Source: Phyllobacteriaceae bacterium (lineage in GTDB: Bacteria > Pseudomonadota > Alphaproteobacteria > Rhizobiales > Rhizobiaceae). From it: a DNA stretch of 35,157 nucleotides. Below, piece after piece: positions 15,774 through 23,210 of this stretch. The translations under genes and the position numbers were made by a program. The stretch lies in contig JAMLIH010000029.1 of NCBI GenBank assembly GCA_023954255.1, positions 1 to 35,157 on the forward strand. The letters are read 5' to 3'. The notes below the pieces were generated by a model that saw nothing but the letters and a program-made list of their open reading frames with translations, was not told where the DNA came from and did no database searches. The first letter of the stretch is position 1. Each line of letters starts with the position of its first letter.

Positions 15774-17054
15774 TCAGCGGATATCGGTAAACGAATGGGG
15801 AAGGAAAAGCGTGAACTGCGGCACGAAGGTCACGATTGCCAGCACCACGAGGCATATTCCGATCAGCGGCAATGCCTGGCGGATAACCTTGATCAGCGGC
15901 TCGCCGGATGTGGCCGATACGATGAACAACAATATTCCCACTGGTGGCGTTGCGAGACCAATGACCACGTTGAGGACGGCCATCGCACCGAACTGTACCG
16001 GGTCCATCTGAACGATTGCCGCAATCTTCACCAGGATCGGCATGGTCAGGATGAGGATTGAAATCGGCTCCAGGAACATGCCCAGCACCAGCAGGAACAG
16101 GTTCAGCATGATCAGGATCAGGTAGCGGTTCTCGGTGATCGAAAGCACCAGGCTGGCGATCTGCTGCGGCACGCGTTCCAGCGTGAAGACGAACGACACG
16201 ATCGCCGCCATCGATGTGATGAACAGGATCGATGCACTGACCAGCGCGGAGGCAATCAGCGCCTTCCAGATATGTTTCGGCGTGAGGTCGCGATAGAGGA
16301 ACCCGATCAGCAGCGCATAGGCCACCGCCACTGCCGCCGCTTCGGTCGGCGTGAAGACACCGCCCTTGATGCCGACCACGATGATCAGCGGCAGGAAGAG
16401 CGCCGGCAGCGTGCGCCGTGTCGCCGAAAGCCGGTCCTTCCATGGCATCTTCTCGGTGATGGGAAATCCCTCCTTGCGCGCACGCCAGGAAGCGTAGACG
16501 AGCAGGCCGGCGCATAGCGCGATGCCCGGCACCACGCCGGCCAGAAACAGTTGCCCGATGGAAACGCCGGAAAGAACGCCATAGATGATCATCGCGATCG
16601 ATGGCGGGATGATCGGCCCCATGACGGAACTGACACCGACAAGCGCTGCCGCATAAGCCTTCGGCATGCCCTGCTTGCTCATGGTGGGGATCAGGATGGA
16701 ACCGAGCGCCGAGGCTTCCGCCGTGGCACTGCCCGAAATGCCGGCAAAAAAGCCCGACGAAAGCACCGTCACCGAGGACATGCCGCCCCGCCGGTGACCC
16801 ACCATCGCCCGTGCGAAGTGGACGATGCGGTCTGTCACGCCGCCGACATTCATCAGATTGCCCGCAAGCAGAAACAGCGGGATGGTCAGCAGCACGAACT
16901 GGTCGACACCGGCCATCATGCGCTGCGGCAGCGCCAGAACGAGACCGCCATTGCCGGATAGGAACAGATAGGCCGTCCCGCCGACACCGAGCGCGAGCGC
17001 AATCGGCACACCTGTCGCCAGCAGCAGTAGAAAAGTTACGAAAAAGCCGCCCAT
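15774..17054 (-). CDS. TRAP transporter large permease (DctM type)
   Basis: The 426-residue protein is the 12-helix ion-coupled permease of a TRAP system, which uses a sodium or proton gradient to import a carboxylate delivered by the binding protein. Typical stretches are GVPIALALGVGGTAYLF, VPLFLLAGNLMN-like TIPLFLLAGNLMNVGGVTDR, GISGSATAEASALGSILIP, GPIIPPSIAMIIYGVLSGVS and LNVVIGLATPPVGILLF. Length is normal. The ATG overlaps the stop codon of the small permease by one base (TGATG), so both are made in step. Confidence 0.95.
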   Translation of the reverse strand: MGGFFVTFLLLLATGVPIALALGVGGTAYLFLSGNGGLVLALPQRMMAGVDQFVLLTIPLFLLAGNLMNVGGVTDRIVHFARAMVGHRRGGMSSVTVLSSGFFAGISGSATAEASALGSILIPTMSKQGMPKAYAAALVGVSSVMGPIIPPSIAMIIYGVLSGVSIGQLFLAGVVPGIALCAGLLVYASWRARKEGFPITEKMPWKDRLSATRRTLPALFLPLIIVVGIKGGVFTPTEAAAVAVAYALLIGFLYRDLTPKHIWKALIASALVSASILFITSMAAIVSFVFTLERVPQQIASLVLSITENRYLILIMLNLFLLVLGMFLEPISILILTMPILVKIAAIVQMDPVQFGAMAVLNVVIGLATPPVGILLFIVSATSGEPLIKVIRQALPLIGICLVVLAIVTFVPQFTLFLPHSFTDIR

Positions 17055-17641
17055 CAGAGCTTTTCTCCCGCATCAGGTGCCGGCACGGCATCGGGCTGGT
17101 TTTTCAGGAAAGCCCGCACGGAACGGATGACATCGACGATGATGTGCATCGACAGAAGGAAACAGCCGATGGAAACCGAAACATAGACCAGCCTGACCGA
17201 AAGACCGGCAGGCCTGCCGAACAGGTTCTGGAAAATGAAATCCATGGCCGGAATGGTCTGGTTGGTAAAACGCGAGGCGTAATCCCAGCCATACCATGTC
17301 ATGATCGCCAGAAAGCAGAGCACCGGCAGCGACAGCACGATGCGCAATGCGTGCCGCCAGCGCGGCGAAAGCATCAGCGGAAACACGTCCAGTGCCACGA
17401 ACTGGCCGTTCTCATAGGCCAGTCCGAGCAGCAGGAAGGTCATCCAGATCAGCAGGTAGCGGCACAGTTCCTCCGCCCAGATAAGGGAGGAATCGAACCC
17501 GTACCGCGCGACGACTTGCGCGACCATGACCGTGACGATCAGCGCCATCAGGCAGCCGGCTGCCAGTTGCATGGAGAAGACATAGAACCGCCCCATCCTG
17601 GAAAGAAGCGACGGTTCGTCTTGCATTTCACGGTCAGACAT
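17054..17641 (-). CDS. TRAP transporter small permease (DctQ type)
   Basis: The 195-residue protein has four membrane helices at about 20-45, 55-75, 93-113 and 140-165, with WAEELCRYLLIWMTFLLLGLAYENGQFVALD as the family hallmark around helix 2. It forms the membrane complex with DctM. The ATG at 17641 is chosen because GACGAGGG precedes it and the protein then has the usual length; a longer frame to 17689 adds a Cys/Arg-rich stretch unlike the family. It lies 94 bp behind dctP, and that gap contains a strong palindrome. Confidence 0.92.
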   Translation of the reverse strand: MSDREMQDEPSLLSRMGRFYVFSMQLAAGCLMALIVTVMVAQVVARYGFDSSLIWAEELCRYLLIWMTFLLLGLAYENGQFVALDVFPLMLSPRWRHALRIVLSLPVLCFLAIMTWYGWDYASRFTNQTIPAMDFIFQNLFGRPAGLSVRLVYVSVSIGCFLLSMHIIVDVIRSVRAFLKNQPDAVPAPDAGEKL

Positions 17642-17713
17642 CAAGCCCTCGTCCCTGCCCCCGCATCGGCAAGCCGCGCGACGGGCCAACCCGGCTGGTT
17701 CAGGTTAATCCCG

Positions 17714-17735
17714 CCGGTTTGGCGCGCCAAACCGG
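17714..17735. terminator. Perfect 22-bp palindrome between dctP and dctQ (mRNA stem-loop)
   Basis: The halves CCGGTTTGGCG (17714-17724) and CGCCAAACCGG (17725-17735) are exact reverse complements. In RNA this gives a 9-bp stem with a CGCG loop. It starts at the first base after the dctP stop codon on the minus strand. No T-run follows, so it is more likely a 3' end stabiliser or partial attenuator that raises binding-protein output over the permeases than a full terminator. Confidence 0.75.
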
Positions 17736-18731
17736 TCAGACGCTTCGCGCGACCTTCACGAATTCGCCGATAAGCGGTGACTTCTCGCTCCACTGGTCGA
17801 CGATCGGGGCCACCTTGGCCTGCATCTCCGCCAGATTCTCGAGTTCGAAAATCTCGACACCCTTCTTGCGCAACTCGTCCCGCCCAGTGTGATCCTGCTC
17901 CTTGGTGTATTCAAGGGTGGCGGCAACCGACCGGCGGCCGGCCTCACGCATTGCTTCCTGCAGTTCGCCCGAAAGACCGTCGAAATAGGCCTTGTTGACG
18001 GCCGTGGTCGAATGCCACGGATAGTGGCCGGTAAGAGTGAAGTTCTTGCCGACCTCCCACAGGTTTTCGCCGAGCATCGAGGAAACGTTGATTTCGACTG
18101 CGTCGATGGTTTTCGTCTCCAGCGCGCCATAGACCTCGCCATAGGGAAGACCGATGGGCGTCGTGCCGACTGCTTCCCAGATCGCCTTGTGCAGCGGCAC
18201 CGGCACGATGCGCGTCTTGAGGCCGGAGAACTCGGCAACCGTTTTCACCGGCGCGGCAACCGAAAGGAAGTGGCGCTGACCGATATCTGCCGTCGCTAGG
18301 CCAACCAGCCCGGCCGGCTGCAGATCGTCGTGAATCTTGTCGGCGATCTCGTTTGCCGCGATGGCGGCAAAGTGGTCGTAATCGCGGATCAGGAACGGAA
18401 GCTGATAGGCATCAAGACCGGGTCGGCCGGTCACGAGGGGGAACAGCACCCCGCTCGAATTGCTGATCTCGATGGTCCCTGCGGTCACCGACTCCAGGTT
18501 CTGCTTGTCGGTGCCCAACTGCCGGTTCGGGAAAATCTGCACGTCGAACGCGCCGGGCACGAGTTCCTCCAGCGCCTCGGCAAAGCTGGTCGCCATCCTG
18601 TGGCCCGGATGGATCTCGTTCGCCGCATGGGCAAAGCGCACCGACTGCGCGGCCGCCCTGGCGACCCAGGGCATTGCCAGCACGGCACTGCCGGCCAGGC
18701 CGGCCTTCATCAGGTTTCTTCTGGTAATCAT
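17736..18731 (-). CDS. TRAP transporter substrate-binding protein (DctP type)
   Basis: The 331-residue protein starts with MITRRNLMKAGLAGSAVLAMPWVARAA, a twin-arginine signal (TRRNLM) with cleavage after about residue 27. The mature part is a DctP-family binding protein: VRFAHAANEIHPGHRMATSFAEALEEL, then FPNRQLGTDKQNLESVTAGTIEI, FSGLKTRIVP and ALETKTIDAVEI. The arginine in 'LKTRIVP' is the usual carboxylate-binding residue of the family, which fits an organic-acid ligand. AAAAGGGAGG precedes the ATG. Gene order behind DUF6282 and before DctQM makes it part of the eight-gene operon. Confidence 0.94.
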   Translation of the reverse strand: MITRRNLMKAGLAGSAVLAMPWVARAAAQSVRFAHAANEIHPGHRMATSFAEALEELVPGAFDVQIFPNRQLGTDKQNLESVTAGTIEISNSSGVLFPLVTGRPGLDAYQLPFLIRDYDHFAAIAANEIADKIHDDLQPAGLVGLATADIGQRHFLSVAAPVKTVAEFSGLKTRIVPVPLHKAIWEAVGTTPIGLPYGEVYGALETKTIDAVEINVSSMLGENLWEVGKNFTLTGHYPWHSTTAVNKAYFDGLSGELQEAMREAGRRSVAATLEYTKEQDHTGRDELRKKGVEIFELENLAEMQAKVAPIVDQWSEKSPLIGEFVKVARSV

Positions 18732-18793
18732 TTCAATCCTCCCTTTTCACTGGGTTGTGATGCTTGATGCTCGCTTCCTCCCGGCTCCCACCC

Positions 18794-19705
18794 TTATTGG
18801 AGGTTGAGGAGCCACGCCGCATTGTCCCCGATCATCTTGCGGATGTCGGCCTTCGACACCTGCAGATCGAGAAGCATGCGAACGATTTGGCGATAGCCTT
18901 CGAGCGGACGCGGCGATCCCCTCAGGCCGAGATCGGAGGACAGCACCGTGCGGTCCACGCCAGCGACCTCGATATAATGGGCAAGATCCTGCGGCGTGAA
19001 GTGAAGGGCCGTGCCTTCGATGAACATGCAGATGGAGTGTTCGAGATACGCGCCGAGTTCGATCAGGGCACGCATGTCGTCATCCGTGCAGTTGACGACA
19101 TAGGTCGGATGATTGACCAGCATGCGCTTGACGCCGCGCTTGCCTGCCTCCTCGAAAACCATGATCAGTTCGGCTGCCGGCAGATGACCGCCGGCGAGGA
19201 TCATGTCCGCCTCTGCAACGATGTCGAGAACTTCCTTGGTTTCGTCGGAAACCCTGCCATTGGCATCGAGCGCCGAAAGCGGGATCGGATCGATCATCTT
19301 CTTGGCTGTTTTCGGGAAACTCTTGGCCGCCCCTTCCGTCTGGGCGATGTGGTTGGCCGCAGAAAGCGTCGGCAGCCAGATGATCTTCGCACCGATATTG
19401 GCGGCGTGGTTTACCGCATGCGGGTTGATGCCGCCGGAGGCATTGTTGAGCGCGAGGCCCGAAAACAGCCGGACCCCGGTATCCGGCACCAGCTTTTCCA
19501 GCATGACGGCATGCGCAACGCCGAGATAGAAATGATCCTTGTAGAGCAGCGCCCTGAACCTGGCTTCCGCCGCATCGAGCATGGCTTCATGGTGATCGAG
19601 AATTCGCGGCATCGCCGCAGGCCCGCTGTGGCAGTGCAGATCGACGGCGCCGACCAGCAGTTCGGCTACTTCATCATCCCGGTTCGCGCTCATGCTTTCT
19701 GTCAT
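18794..19705 (-). CDS. DUF6282 family amidohydrolase-like protein
   Basis: The 303-residue protein looks like a metal-dependent TIM-barrel hydrolase. The metal site can be proposed from Asp22-x-His24-x-His26 (DLHCHSGP), Lys56 and His58 (LLYKDHF), His174 (AGGH), His199 (VNHP), Glu222-His223 and Asp258 (LSSDLG). This is the amidohydrolase pattern, and I recall the family as DUF6282, without an assigned reaction. The start at 19705 has GAG-rich upstream sequence; Met5 is an alternative. It lies between the cupin and dctP genes in the operon, 32 bp from the former. A role in opening a lactone or amide, or decarboxylating the imported compound, is inference only. Confidence 0.8.
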   Translation of the reverse strand: MTESMSANRDDEVAELLVGAVDLHCHSGPAAMPRILDHHEAMLDAAEARFRALLYKDHFYLGVAHAVMLEKLVPDTGVRLFSGLALNNASGGINPHAVNHAANIGAKIIWLPTLSAANHIAQTEGAAKSFPKTAKKMIDPIPLSALDANGRVSDETKEVLDIVAEADMILAGGHLPAAELIMVFEEAGKRGVKRMLVNHPTYVVNCTDDDMRALIELGAYLEHSICMFIEGTALHFTPQDLAHYIEVAGVDRTVLSSDLGLRGSPRPLEGYRQIVRMLLDLQVSKADIRKMIGDNAAWLLNLQ

Positions 19706-19737
19706 CTCGGTCTCGTTTCTGTTCGTGGGTCAGTCTG

Positions 19738-20649
19738 TCAGGTCTGTTGCGGCATCGGGTAATCGTCGGCGTTGAGAACCCAGCCCTCTTTCTGTGAGAA
19801 ATCCATGCGCGGCGGACAGAAGATGTCGACGAGCTGGTTGTCGCCTGCTTCCATCCCGCGCGTGGTGTGGATGACCGGTGGCGGAATGACCGTCGAGGAG
19901 GGGGAGCCGCAGAACACATGCTGGTCCTCGCGCCAGTCGTTCATGTTGACGGTCCACGCCCATCTCAGGTGATGGGTGAACGAACCGTCGATCGCCAGCG
20001 AGCATTGCTCGAAATCGTCGTGGTGATGCGGCGACAGCTTGGTGATGTCGCGCGGGCCGACCTGCATATCGAGATAGTTGATCATGAAGGTGGTGCATCT
20101 GAAGATGCGCCCGAAACGCCCCGGTTCCTTCGGCACGTCGAGGGAATAGTGGCGGGTTTTCCAGCCGCCCACCGGCTCCGGCCAGGGCTCGAAGGGCGGG
20201 ATGTGTGTTCTCGCCACGTCGTAGGCGCCGGCATTGGAACAAGCTTCGGCAAGATCATCCGACTTGACGGTGAAAAGACGTACCAGCGTACCACCTCGCG
20301 GCATTTCGATCTTGCTGTCGCCGGGCGGCACGAAGGCGATGGAAAACCCCGGCACATCGACGGTTTCGCCACCGGCGCTGATCCTTGCCGGCTGATCCGC
20401 ATTTGGCAGCATGACGGCATATTCGTCAGGCTGACCTTTGCGCTCGAACACACCGCCCGGCGCAGCCTCGCCATAGGCCAGCACGAAGTTGTTGCCGCGA
20501 TGCAGCCAGACCTTGCCGCTTGCATCCTCAAGCTGTGGCGGTTGCTCGTAGAACAGCGCAACCTGAGGCTCGGCGATCAGCCCCGTCATGGCCGGTGCCG
20601 TGCCCTTGCTTGCTGCAAGGGCAGAACGCGGATCGGACTTGTCATACAT
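19738..20649 (-). CDS. Double-cupin-like protein of unknown function
   Basis: I do not recognise a named family. The 303-residue protein seems to have two cupin-like beta domains. The first, about 55-128, has YGEAAPGGVFERKGQPDEYAVMLP and IAFVPPGDSKIEMPRGG but few histidines. The second, about 185-280, has SPHHHDDFEQ (His208-210, Glu214) and IPPPVIHTTRG (His261), a plausible metal site. It could be an isomerase, epimerase, dioxygenase or sugar-acid-binding protein. The ATG at 20649 has GGAGG twelve bases upstream and follows the aldolase stop codon after 7 bp, so the genes are coupled. Its position fits an enzyme of the same pathway. Confidence 0.7.
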   Translation of the reverse strand: MYDKSDPRSALAASKGTAPAMTGLIAEPQVALFYEQPPQLEDASGKVWLHRGNNFVLAYGEAAPGGVFERKGQPDEYAVMLPNADQPARISAGGETVDVPGFSIAFVPPGDSKIEMPRGGTLVRLFTVKSDDLAEACSNAGAYDVARTHIPPFEPWPEPVGGWKTRHYSLDVPKEPGRFGRIFRCTTFMINYLDMQVGPRDITKLSPHHHDDFEQCSLAIDGSFTHHLRWAWTVNMNDWREDQHVFCGSPSSTVIPPPVIHTTRGMEAGDNQLVDIFCPPRMDFSQKEGWVLNADDYPMPQQT

Positions 20650-20656
20650 TGCCGTT

Positions 20657-21442
20657 CTAAACCTCCAATACGCTTGATGAAATTTCGGCAAGCGCGGCCT
20701 TGGCGGCCTGCCGCAGGAAACCCTGGTCAGAAGCCATCATGAAACCGGTGACACCCTTCGATGCCAGATCGCGTGCATCCTCCCGGGAGCCGGTCAGCGC
20801 GCAGACGGGCTTGCCGGCCTTTCTCGCTGCCGCAATGATCCTGTCGGTTGCATCCCTGACCGCATCCGCGGATGGCGATGCGGCGCCATAGGCGACCGTC
20901 AGATCGCCCCGCCCGATGAAGAATCCATCCAGCCCTTCTGTCGCAACGATCTCGTCGATGGTCTCCAGCGCATGGGGATCCTCGATCATGGCGATGACAC
21001 AGACATCACGGTCCTGGTTCGCCACGTGATCGGCGATGGACGCCTCACCGAATCCCCCTGCCCGCGTCGTGTTGGAGAAGCCGCGATGGCCGCCGCCATA
21101 TCGGCAGGCGGCCACCACGTCGCGTGCCTTCGCCGGGCTGTCCACATGCGGAACGAGAACACCGGCTGCCCCACAGTCGAGCACGCTCAGGATCGAAGAA
21201 GCAGAAGAATCGGGAACCCGCACGATGCCGGCCACCCCGCTGGCACGGCAGGCAAGCATCACGGCGTCGGTGCTCTCCCTGCCGAAGGGTGCATGCTCCT
21301 GGTCGACGACAACGAAGTTGTAGCCGGCAATTCCCAGTATCTCGGTGGCATGGGTCGTGGGCGTCTTCAGGAAGGTCCCGTAGAGGAACTCGCCACCTGC
21401 AAAGCGCTGTCTGAACGTAGCCGCACCAGCGGTCTCAGCCAT
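20657..21442 (-). CDS. HpcH/HpaI aldolase family protein
   Basis: The 261-residue protein is a class II pyruvate aldolase of the HpcH/HpaI type, which splits 2-keto-4-hydroxy acids into pyruvate and an aldehyde. Visible residues are Asp47-Gln-Glu49-His50 (VVVDQEHAPFGRE, His50 as base), Arg75 (GIVRVPD), Glu154 (AMIEDPHALE) and Asp180 (FIGRGDLTVAYG); the last two bind the metal. TRAGGFG is present as in 2-dehydro-3-deoxyglucarate aldolases. The start at 21442 has GGGAGGAAACC upstream. It is the first gene of the minus-strand operon, divergent from iclR and next to the operator-like repeat. The exact keto-acid is not predictable. Confidence 0.93.
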   Translation of the reverse strand: MAETAGAATFRQRFAGGEFLYGTFLKTPTTHATEILGIAGYNFVVVDQEHAPFGRESTDAVMLACRASGVAGIVRVPDSSASSILSVLDCGAAGVLVPHVDSPAKARDVVAACRYGGGHRGFSNTTRAGGFGEASIADHVANQDRDVCVIAMIEDPHALETIDEIVATEGLDGFFIGRGDLTVAYGAASPSADAVRDATDRIIAAARKAGKPVCALTGSREDARDLASKGVTGFMMASDQGFLRQAAKAALAEISSSVLEV

Positions 21443-21480
21443 GGTTTCCTCCCAGAACCAACGTAAATCAATTTTTTGCT

Positions 21481-21499
21481 TGTTTCGTTGTACGAAACA
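21481..21499. promoter_or_regulatory. Candidate IclR operator between divergent genes
   Basis: TGTTTCG (21481-21487) and CGAAACA (21493-21499) form a perfect 7-bp inverted repeat around TTGTA. The form GTTTCG-N5-CGAAAC resembles operator sequences of IclR-family regulators. It is 39 bp upstream of the aldolase start and 112 bp upstream of the iclR start, well placed to control both. Confidence 0.65.
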
Positions 21500-21610
21500 C
21501 ATTATCAGTAGACAGAACAGTGCTATGAATACGGGAACCTGTCAAGCCCGCTTTGCAGGCAGCGCGAAAACTGTGCCGCCCCGCTGAAAAGACGAACTGG
21601 AACTAGCCGG

Positions 21611-22390
21611 ATGCCAAGAATAAGCGGAGAAATAACAGAAGGAATTCAAAGCGTTGTCCTGGCACTGCGGGTAATCGAGCACCTTGCCCAGTCGCGCCGC
21701 CCGGTTGGCGTCACGTCCCTTGCAAACGCGCTGGGAACGACCAAGAGCCGGATATACCGCCATCTGCAGACCCTGGTTCAGCAAGGCTACATTGTCCGCT
21801 CCGAAGAATCGGAACTCTACAAGGTGGGCTCTCGGCTGATCTCGCTGGGCCGGCAGGTTTCCGAGAACAACAGCCTGGTCAACGCCGCCCACTACCCCAT
21901 GCGCGAACTGTGCGAGACGCTGGGCCATTCCTGCGTGCTCAGCCAGATCGAGGAAGATGGCGCAAGGGTGCTGCTGACGGTGCCCGGAAAATCGTCGATC
22001 GAGATCGGCGTCAAACCAGGCTCGCTGCTGCAATTCAACAACTCCGCCCAGGGCAAGGTCGCGCTCGCCTTCAGCCCCGAAGCCAACATCGAGCGCGTAC
22101 TGGCCCAGCCGCTCGAGCGCACGACCCCCAACACGATCACCGATCCGGACAGGTTTCGCGAGCATCTTGCCCTTGTGAGGAAACGTGGCTGGGCAACCGC
22201 AGCCAATGAATCGGCCATCGGGCTCAACGCCCTCGCCTTTCCGCTGTTCGACGAGATGGGCGCCGTCGTCGGTTCGGTCGCCATCGTCGATCTCTTCCAG
22301 TTCATCGAGGCGGAACCGACCGCCGAGCAGATCAGCGAAACCGCAAGGACCGCGCGGCGGATATGGCAAAACCTCGGCTATGCGGGGTGA
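21611..22390 (+). CDS. IclR family transcriptional regulator
   Basis: The 259-residue protein has an N-terminal winged helix-turn-helix (about 10-72; VTSLANALGTTKSRIYRHLQTL is the recognition part) and a C-terminal IclR effector domain (about 85-255; GHSCVLSQIEEDGARVLLTVPG and GLNALAFPLFDEMGAVVGSVAIV). IclR proteins usually sense a small organic acid and control a divergent catabolic operon. Gene position next to the eight-gene TRAP operon and a nearby inverted repeat support this. The ATG at 21611 has no strong ribosome binding site. The frameshifted SDR gene follows after 42 bp on the same strand. Confidence 0.93.
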   Translation: MPRISGEITEGIQSVVLALRVIEHLAQSRRPVGVTSLANALGTTKSRIYRHLQTLVQQGYIVRSEESELYKVGSRLISLGRQVSENNSLVNAAHYPMRELCETLGHSCVLSQIEEDGARVLLTVPGKSSIEIGVKPGSLLQFNNSAQGKVALAFSPEANIERVLAQPLERTTPNTITDPDRFREHLALVRKRGWATAANESAIGLNALAFPLFDEMGAVVGSVAIVDLFQFIEAEPTAEQISETARTARRIWQNLGYAG

Positions 22391-22432
22391 TCTTTGGAAA
22401 TGACGACAGGCACCATCACTAGTGGGAGTTTC

Positions 22433-23172
22433 ATGACGGAGTTTAGGGACAAGACTGCTATCGTGACCGGCGGCTCGCGCGGCATCGGCGCGGCGATATC
22501 GAGAGCCTTTGCCGATGGCGGTGCCACGTCGCCGCCATATACCGTTCCGGCAAGGAAGCTGCCGACCGGTTATGCGATGAAATTGCCGGTACCGGCGGCA
22601 AGGCCATCGCCGTGCAGGGCGATATCAGCAAGCCTGCCTCCGCCAAAAATGCCGTCGAGGAAGTAGCCAGACAGTTTTCCGGGATCGACATTCTGATCAA
22701 TGCCGCAGGCATCGGACCTTATCTTCCGCTCGCAGACATCACCGAAGAGCACTATCGCGACATATTCGACACCAACGTGCTGGGAACGGTGATGATGATC
22801 CAGTCGGCTGTGCCGCACATGCCGGCACAAGGCGGCCGGATCGTCAATTTTGCCTCCCGGCTGGCCTACAATCCCCTGCCCGGCAGTTCCGTCTACTCGG
22901 CCTCCAAGGCCGCCGTGATATGCCTTACCCACACCTATGCCCGCGAACTGGGCGCAAGGAACATCACCGTCAACGCCATTGCCCCCGGCGTCATCGAGAC
23001 CGACATGACACGCGATATCATCGCCCAGCGCGGTGAAGGCATCATCGCCCAGACGCCGCTGCATCGCATCGGCCAGCCCGATGACATTGCCGGCGTCGCG
23101 CTGTTTCTCGCCTCGTCCGCATCGAAGTGGATTACCGGCCGAACGCTGATCGCCGATGGCGGATTGAACTGA
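22433..23172 (+). pseudogene. SDR family oxidoreductase with a one-base frameshift
   Basis: The gene would encode a 246-residue short-chain dehydrogenase. The N-terminal part from the ATG at 22433 (GGGAG upstream) has the NAD(P) site TAIVTGGSRGIGAA. Near 22524 the frame shifts: the sequence GGTGCCACGTC lacks one base relative to the expected GGT-GCC-CAC-GTC. In the next frame it continues as HVAAIYRSGKEAADR, then INAAG, ASRLAYNPLPGSSVYSASK (Ser-Tyr-Lys) and ITGRTLIADGG to a stop at 23172. All catalytic motifs survive, so the break is recent or a sequencing error. It likely belonged to the IclR regulon. Confidence 0.85.
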
Positions 23173-23195
23173 AGCCGGAGCACGCTTCCAGCATC

Positions 23196-23210
23196 AGGGC
23201 AACCCGCCCT
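23196..23210. terminator. Weak hairpin between convergent SDR and ABC genes
   Basis: AGGGC (23196-23200) and GCCCT (23206-23210) can pair around AACCC. It fills the end of the 38-bp gap between two convergent genes. The stem is only 5 bp and no T-run follows, so a terminator role is tentative. Confidence 0.25.

Noticed and set aside
15757-17091. Long N-terminal extension of the DUF849 frame to 17091, which would make a 753-residue fusion
   Set aside because: The extension lies in another frame of the same strand over the DctM gene, is rich in Arg, Cys and Gly without family motifs, and the TTG at 15756 has a good ribosome binding site and gives the normal family length.
22394-22666. Short 90-residue protein at the start of the broken SDR
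   Set aside because: Its first half is the SDR cofactor domain; the second half is out-of-frame sequence after the deletion, so it is not a separate gene.
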